The position numbers were made by a program, and so were the translations under genes. A DNA stretch of 9,288 nucleotides from an uncultured Halomicronema sp. Lineage in GTDB: Bacteria > Cyanobacteriota > Cyanobacteriia > Phormidesmidales > Phormidesmidaceae. Below the pieces are notes generated by a model. It was not told where the DNA came from, did not search any database, and was given only the letters and a program-made list of their open reading frames with translations. Shown piece by piece: positions 6,631 through 9,288 of this stretch (position 1 is its first letter; every line of letters starts with the position of its first letter). Location of the stretch: NCBI GenBank assembly GCA_937897665.1, contig CALCPB010000120.1, positions 1 to 9,288 of the forward strand, read 5' to 3'.

Positions 6631-7881
6631 ATGACTTCTCTGCTGCTGCGCCAGGGCCGCTTAGTGACGGCACCTGAGACCACCGTTGACATCGCTATTC
6701 AAGATGGCAAAATTGCTGCGATCGCCCCCCACCTCAACGAGTCAGCGGACTCTGTGCTAGATCTCGAAAACTTATTGGTGAGCCCGCCTTTAGTCGAGTC
6801 GCATCTGCACCTAGATTCGGCCCTGACGGCGGGCCAGCCCCGCTGGAATCAGAGCGGTACCCTCTTTGAAGGCATTGAAATTTGGCGCGAACGGAAGCAG
6901 GCACTCACCCTCGAAGATGTTCAGGAACGGGCGATCGCGACCCTTAAACTGCAAGCCAGCCAAGGCGTCTTGTTTGTGCGGAGTCACGCCGATGTCAGCG
7001 AACCGAATCAAATCCCGCTGCGAGCCCTGTTAGCCGTTCGTGACCGGGTTAAAGATTGGCTGACGCTACAGGTCGTGGCCTTTCCCCAAGATGGGGTCTT
7101 TAGCGCCCCTCACAATGCCGAACGCCTGGAAGAAGCGATGAAACTCGGGGCGGATGTGGTGGGCGGCATTCCCCATTACGAACTCACACGGGAAGATGGG
7201 GTGAAGTCAATTCAATACATTTTTGATTTGGCGGAAAAGTACGATCGCGCTATTGATATTCACTGTGATGAAATTGATGACGATCAGTCTCGCTTTTTAG
7301 AAGTGGTCGCAGCCGAAACCATTCGCCGCCAGTTGGGTAGCCGCGTCACCGCAAGTCACACCACCGCATTTGGCTCCTATAACAATGCCTATGCCTTCAA
7401 GCTAATGGGGTTTCTCAAGCGAGCGAATCTTAGCTTTATTGCCAATCCCCTGATTAATTTGACGTTGCAGGGCCGCACCGATACCTACCCCAAACGGCGG
7501 GGCCTCACCCGCGTTAAAGAGCTGAGGCAAAACGGCCTAAACCTGAGCCTGGGCCATGACTGCATTCAAGATCCCTGGTATAACCTGGGCACTGGCAGCC
7601 TGCTAGAAGTCGCATCAATGGCCGTACATGCTTGCCAGATGACCGGACGCGATGAGTTAGCTGCCTGCTACGACATGATTACGCGCTGTGGGGCAAAAAC
7701 ACTGGGGCTGACTGAACAGTACGGGTTAGAGGTGGGTAAACCGGCCAACCTTATTGCCCTAGAGGCAGACGATGCGATCGCCGCGATCCGTGACCGCGCC
7801 ACCATCCGTCATGTGATTGCCCAGGGCACGCGATTGGTCAGCACCACTGCGCCCACGGTCACCTGGCAGCGATCGCTGTAA
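6631..7881 (+). CDS. codA: Cytosine deaminase-family amidohydrolase (CodA-like), possibly 5-methylcytosine deaminase
   Basis: The 416-residue protein aligns with E. coli CodA over its whole length. It should hydrolyse the amino group of cytosine, giving uracil and ammonia, in the cytoplasm (pyrimidine salvage). Metal ligands of the amidohydrolase barrel are all present: His58 and His60 (ESHLHLD), His211 and Glu214 (DIHCDEIDDDQSRF), His243 (TASHTT) and Asp310 (GHDC). The substrate-contacting Gln153 (FPQDG) and Trp316 (DPWY) are kept, as are AGQPRWNQSGTLFEGIE and QGRTDTYPKRRG. All positions run 3 behind E. coli numbering. The equivalent of E. coli Asp314, however, is Cys311. Loss of that Asp marks characterised bacterial 5-methylcytosine deaminases, so substrate choice may be broader. 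The ATG at 6631 is preceded by AGAG at 6621-6624, a modest Shine-Dalgarno site. The gene is convergent with a LysR regulator that may control it. Confidence 0.92.
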   Translation: MTSLLLRQGRLVTAPETTVDIAIQDGKIAAIAPHLNESADSVLDLENLLVSPPLVESHLHLDSALTAGQPRWNQSGTLFEGIEIWRERKQALTLEDVQERAIATLKLQASQGVLFVRSHADVSEPNQIPLRALLAVRDRVKDWLTLQVVAFPQDGVFSAPHNAERLEEAMKLGADVVGGIPHYELTREDGVKSIQYIFDLAEKYDRAIDIHCDEIDDDQSRFLEVVAAETIRRQLGSRVTASHTTAFGSYNNAYAFKLMGFLKRANLSFIANPLINLTLQGRTDTYPKRRGLTRVKELRQNGLNLSLGHDCIQDPWYNLGTGSLLEVASMAVHACQMTGRDELAACYDMITRCGAKTLGLTEQYGLEVGKPANLIALEADDAIAAIRDRATIRHVIAQGTRLVSTTAPTVTWQRSL

Positions 7882-7914
7882 ACTCCAGACCATTGGACTG
7901 AGGAGAGAAATTGG

Positions 7915-7931
7915 GAGGTTGTCCCAACCTC
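7915..7931. terminator. Hairpin between convergent codA and lysR genes, weak terminator candidate
   Basis: GAGGTTG (7915-7921) and CAACCTC (7925-7931) form a perfect 7-bp stem with a 3-nt loop, 33 bp after the codA stop and 68 bp after the LysR-gene stop. On the plus strand no T tract follows. On the minus strand CCAATTTCTC follows, which is only weakly T-rich. The position between two convergent genes is what suggests a terminator. Confidence 0.35.
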
Positions 7932-7999
7932 TGCTGGTTCCAGAAAAGGGCCGCCGGTAAAAACTTGATGCTCAGACGGACGATAATGTTCCCGTGGAT

Positions 8000-8926
8000 T
8001 CAGCCGATGTCGCTCTGGTCCTCAGGCATCAACAGCGCATGTGCCTTGAGGGTTTGTAAAAAGGCATACACCCCAGGCGGATGAAGCGCTTCGGTGAGAA
8101 CGACTGCACCCACCTGACGTTCTAGGGGGGCGGGCAAATGTGCCACCTGCACCCCAGCCGGAATCGGATGCGCCGACAACGAGGGGACAATGGCTGCCCC
8201 TAACCCCTGAGCCACCATGCTGAGAATGGTGCTCGTTTCCCGAAACTGATATCGCGGCTCTAGGGCAAATCCTGCTTGCCCAAAGTATTTCTGCACGGTC
8301 TCAAAACAGCTGTTGTCTTCGGGATACACAATCAGCGGTAGGGCCACTAACTGCTCCCAGGTTAAAGACGAGCTGGGCAGCTCGCTGTCGGGTGGCAACA
8401 GTACCCAAAAGGGGTCACTCATCAGATCATAAGTGTCGAAATCTGGCCCCGTCGGCAAACACGTCAGGCCAATATCGGCCTTGCCACAGCGAATTTGCTG
8501 TTCGACATAGGTGAAATCGTAGTGCTCAGTCAGGGTCACGGCGATCGCCGGATGGGCTTTGCGAAACTGCGCCACAATTTGCGGCAGCAGGTTGGCGGCC
8601 GCGCCTCTAAAAGTGGCAATGCGCACCTCGCCGCCCTGCAAACCCTTATGCAGGTTAGCGGTTTGCTGCATTTGCTCTAACAACTGCAAGACGTCGCGGG
8701 CCTGCTGGGTGACGGCCTTACCCGCTGGCGTGAGTTGTGCGCCATGGCGGCCCCGTGCCAGTAAAATCACGCCGAGTTCGTCTTCTAAGGTGGCGATCGC
8801 GTGGCTGACGGTGGGTTGGGTTAACCCCAGCTCTAGCGCCGCTTCGCCAAAGCTGCCAAAATCAGCGACGGCCACCAAGGCCCGGATCTGAGAAAGTTTG
8901 GGCCCGACCTGTTGGCTTTTGCTCAT
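8000..8926 (-). CDS. LysR-family transcriptional regulator
   Basis: The 308-residue product has the standard LysR layout. A winged helix-turn-helix lies at about 11-70 (LSQIRALVAVADFGSFGEAA, then the recognition helix TQPTVSHAIATLEDELG, and the wing RGRHGAQLTPAG). A linker helix follows, then a periplasmic-binding-protein-like effector domain from about 97 (GEVRIATFRGAAANLLPQIV) to 300. Length is normal for the family. The frame continues upstream to a TTG at 9031; I choose the ATG at 8926 because the family starts about there and a run of seven G (8932-8938 on the opposite strand) sits 5 nt upstream as a Shine-Dalgarno-like site. LysR proteins usually act as tetramers that switch a nearby gene on in response to a small co-inducer. 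The only close catabolic gene is the convergent codA, so a pyrimidine-related ligand is possible but unproven. I cannot assign it to CmpR, NtcB, RbcR or another known cyanobacterial subgroup. Confidence 0.92.
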   Translation of the reverse strand: MSKSQQVGPKLSQIRALVAVADFGSFGEAALELGLTQPTVSHAIATLEDELGVILLARGRHGAQLTPAGKAVTQQARDVLQLLEQMQQTANLHKGLQGGEVRIATFRGAAANLLPQIVAQFRKAHPAIAVTLTEHYDFTYVEQQIRCGKADIGLTCLPTGPDFDTYDLMSDPFWVLLPPDSELPSSSLTWEQLVALPLIVYPEDNSCFETVQKYFGQAGFALEPRYQFRETSTILSMVAQGLGAAIVPSLSAHPIPAGVQVAHLPAPLERQVGAVVLTEALHPPGVYAFLQTLKAHALLMPEDQSDIG

Positions 8927-9288
8927 TGTTGCCCCCCCAGATCTGTTGTTTTGATTATGCCTAAGGCTGAGCCTAATGTCTGAGCGATCATCAGCAGAGA
9001 CATGCTTGAGAGAACCTGTCTGGCTGACCAATTCCCACTCACCTCATGATCTGAGACCGTGGTACTGAAAGGTATGGAATACTCAAACCCAGCTCCACCG
9101 TGGCTCTGAAGCGCTGTAACTGCCCTACCTCCGACAAAATTCACCTATATTTCATACATGGTTTTTGTTTTTTATATCTTCTGCATCAAAAAAAAAGCCA
9201 AGGGAAAATCATCACTTGTCTGCGCGGACCATTTGCTGAAATGCTGAAGTGCAGAACTGCTGACAAAATGCAGATATATATCACAATG
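8927..9288. other. Non-coding region upstream of the LysR gene, AT-rich at its right end
   Basis: No gene is supported. A minus-strand frame at 8923-9144 overlaps the LysR start and lacks motifs. The left part should hold the LysR promoter and includes an imperfect palindrome (8962-8976). From about 9145 the sequence becomes clearly AT-rich, with a run of nine A at 9188-9196. Long imperfect inverted-repeat arms lie at 9173-9186 and 9268-9280, sharing the perfect core TCTGCAT/ATGCAGA. The last three bases are ATG, and another ATG lies at 9268 in the same frame, so a plus-strand gene could begin at the edge; this cannot be judged here. Confidence 0.5.
8962..8976 (-). promoter_or_regulatory. Imperfect palindrome upstream of the LysR gene, possible autoregulatory operator
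   Basis: TAAGGC-TGA-GCCTAA is a 15-bp palindrome with one mismatched pair, ending 36 bp before the chosen start codon. It has T and A at its ends but with 13 bases between, not the 11 of the classical LysR box. LysR-type regulators commonly repress their own gene from such sites. The palindrome is seen; the function is inferred. Confidence 0.3.

Larger units (their letters stand above)
720..8800. repeat. HIP1 octamer GCGATCGC, 19 dispersed copies
   Basis: Copies start at 720, 907, 1844, 2296, 2798, 2844, 3265, 3593, 4531, 5085, 5724, 5806, 6009, 6718, 6931, 7774, 7869, 8541 and 8793. One octamer is expected per about 65 kb in random sequence of balanced composition, so 19 in 9.3 kb is a huge excess and marks a HIP1-rich cyanobacterium. 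Copies occur in both coding and intergenic DNA. None occurs in 1-719 or 8801-9288, but those stretches are too short for that to mean much. Confidence 0.9.

Noticed and set aside
8927..9031. TTG-started 35-codon extension of the LysR gene, and the 73-codon minus frame 8923-9144
   Set aside because: LysR proteins begin shortly before the helix-turn-helix. The extension lies over a probable operator, and the other frame overlaps the start with no motif.
1..9288. tRNA, rRNA, CRISPR array, insertion sequence, riboswitch or prophage genes
   Set aside because: No T-arm-like GGTTCGAATCC signature, regularly spaced repeats, transposase or integrase motifs, or recognisable aptamer core were seen on reading both strands.

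Overview
The window is cyanobacterial chromosome. The evidence is the octamer GCGATCGC (HIP1), found 19 times in 9.3 kb on my count, a 46-residue high-light-inducible (Hli) chlorophyll-binding protein, and a MenF isochorismate synthase of the kind used for phylloquinone. The genus cannot be told from this sequence. The genes look like ordinary housekeeping and accessory genes. I see no mobile element, CRISPR array, tRNA, rRNA or multi-gene defence system.

Layout. Positions 1-532 (minus) hold a GNAT acetyltransferase cut by the window edge. Positions 708-1547 (minus) encode a stand-alone HipA-like kinase, preceded in the same direction by menF (1646-3067, minus). A 436-base stretch with no convincing gene (3068-3503) separates menF from the divergent ggt, a secreted gamma-glutamyltransferase (3504-5312, plus). 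The Hli gene (5439-5579, plus) follows, with its own promoter, a Shine-Dalgarno site and an elaborate hairpin-rich 3' end that finishes in a strong intrinsic terminator (5679-5716). An unrecognised 141-residue protein (5944-6369, minus) is divergent from codA, a cytosine-deaminase-family amidohydrolase (6631-7881, plus). codA is convergent with a LysR-type regulator (8000-8926, minus). The last 360 bases are non-coding and become AT-rich.

How the genes may work together. menF and the HipA-like gene could be co-transcribed. ggt (glutathione and gamma-glutamyl peptide breakdown in the periplasm) and hli (pigment photoprotection) are probably separate transcripts. codA and the LysR gene form a plausible catabolic gene and regulator pair, and both upstream regions carry an inverted repeat built on TAAGGC, although that hexamer is not enriched overall.

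The most interesting point is in codA. The residue equivalent to E. coli CodA Asp314, which discriminates against 5-methylcytosine, is Cys here, while all metal ligands are kept. The product may therefore deaminate 5-methylcytosine, a base that cyanobacteria can make by methylating the HIP1 core.
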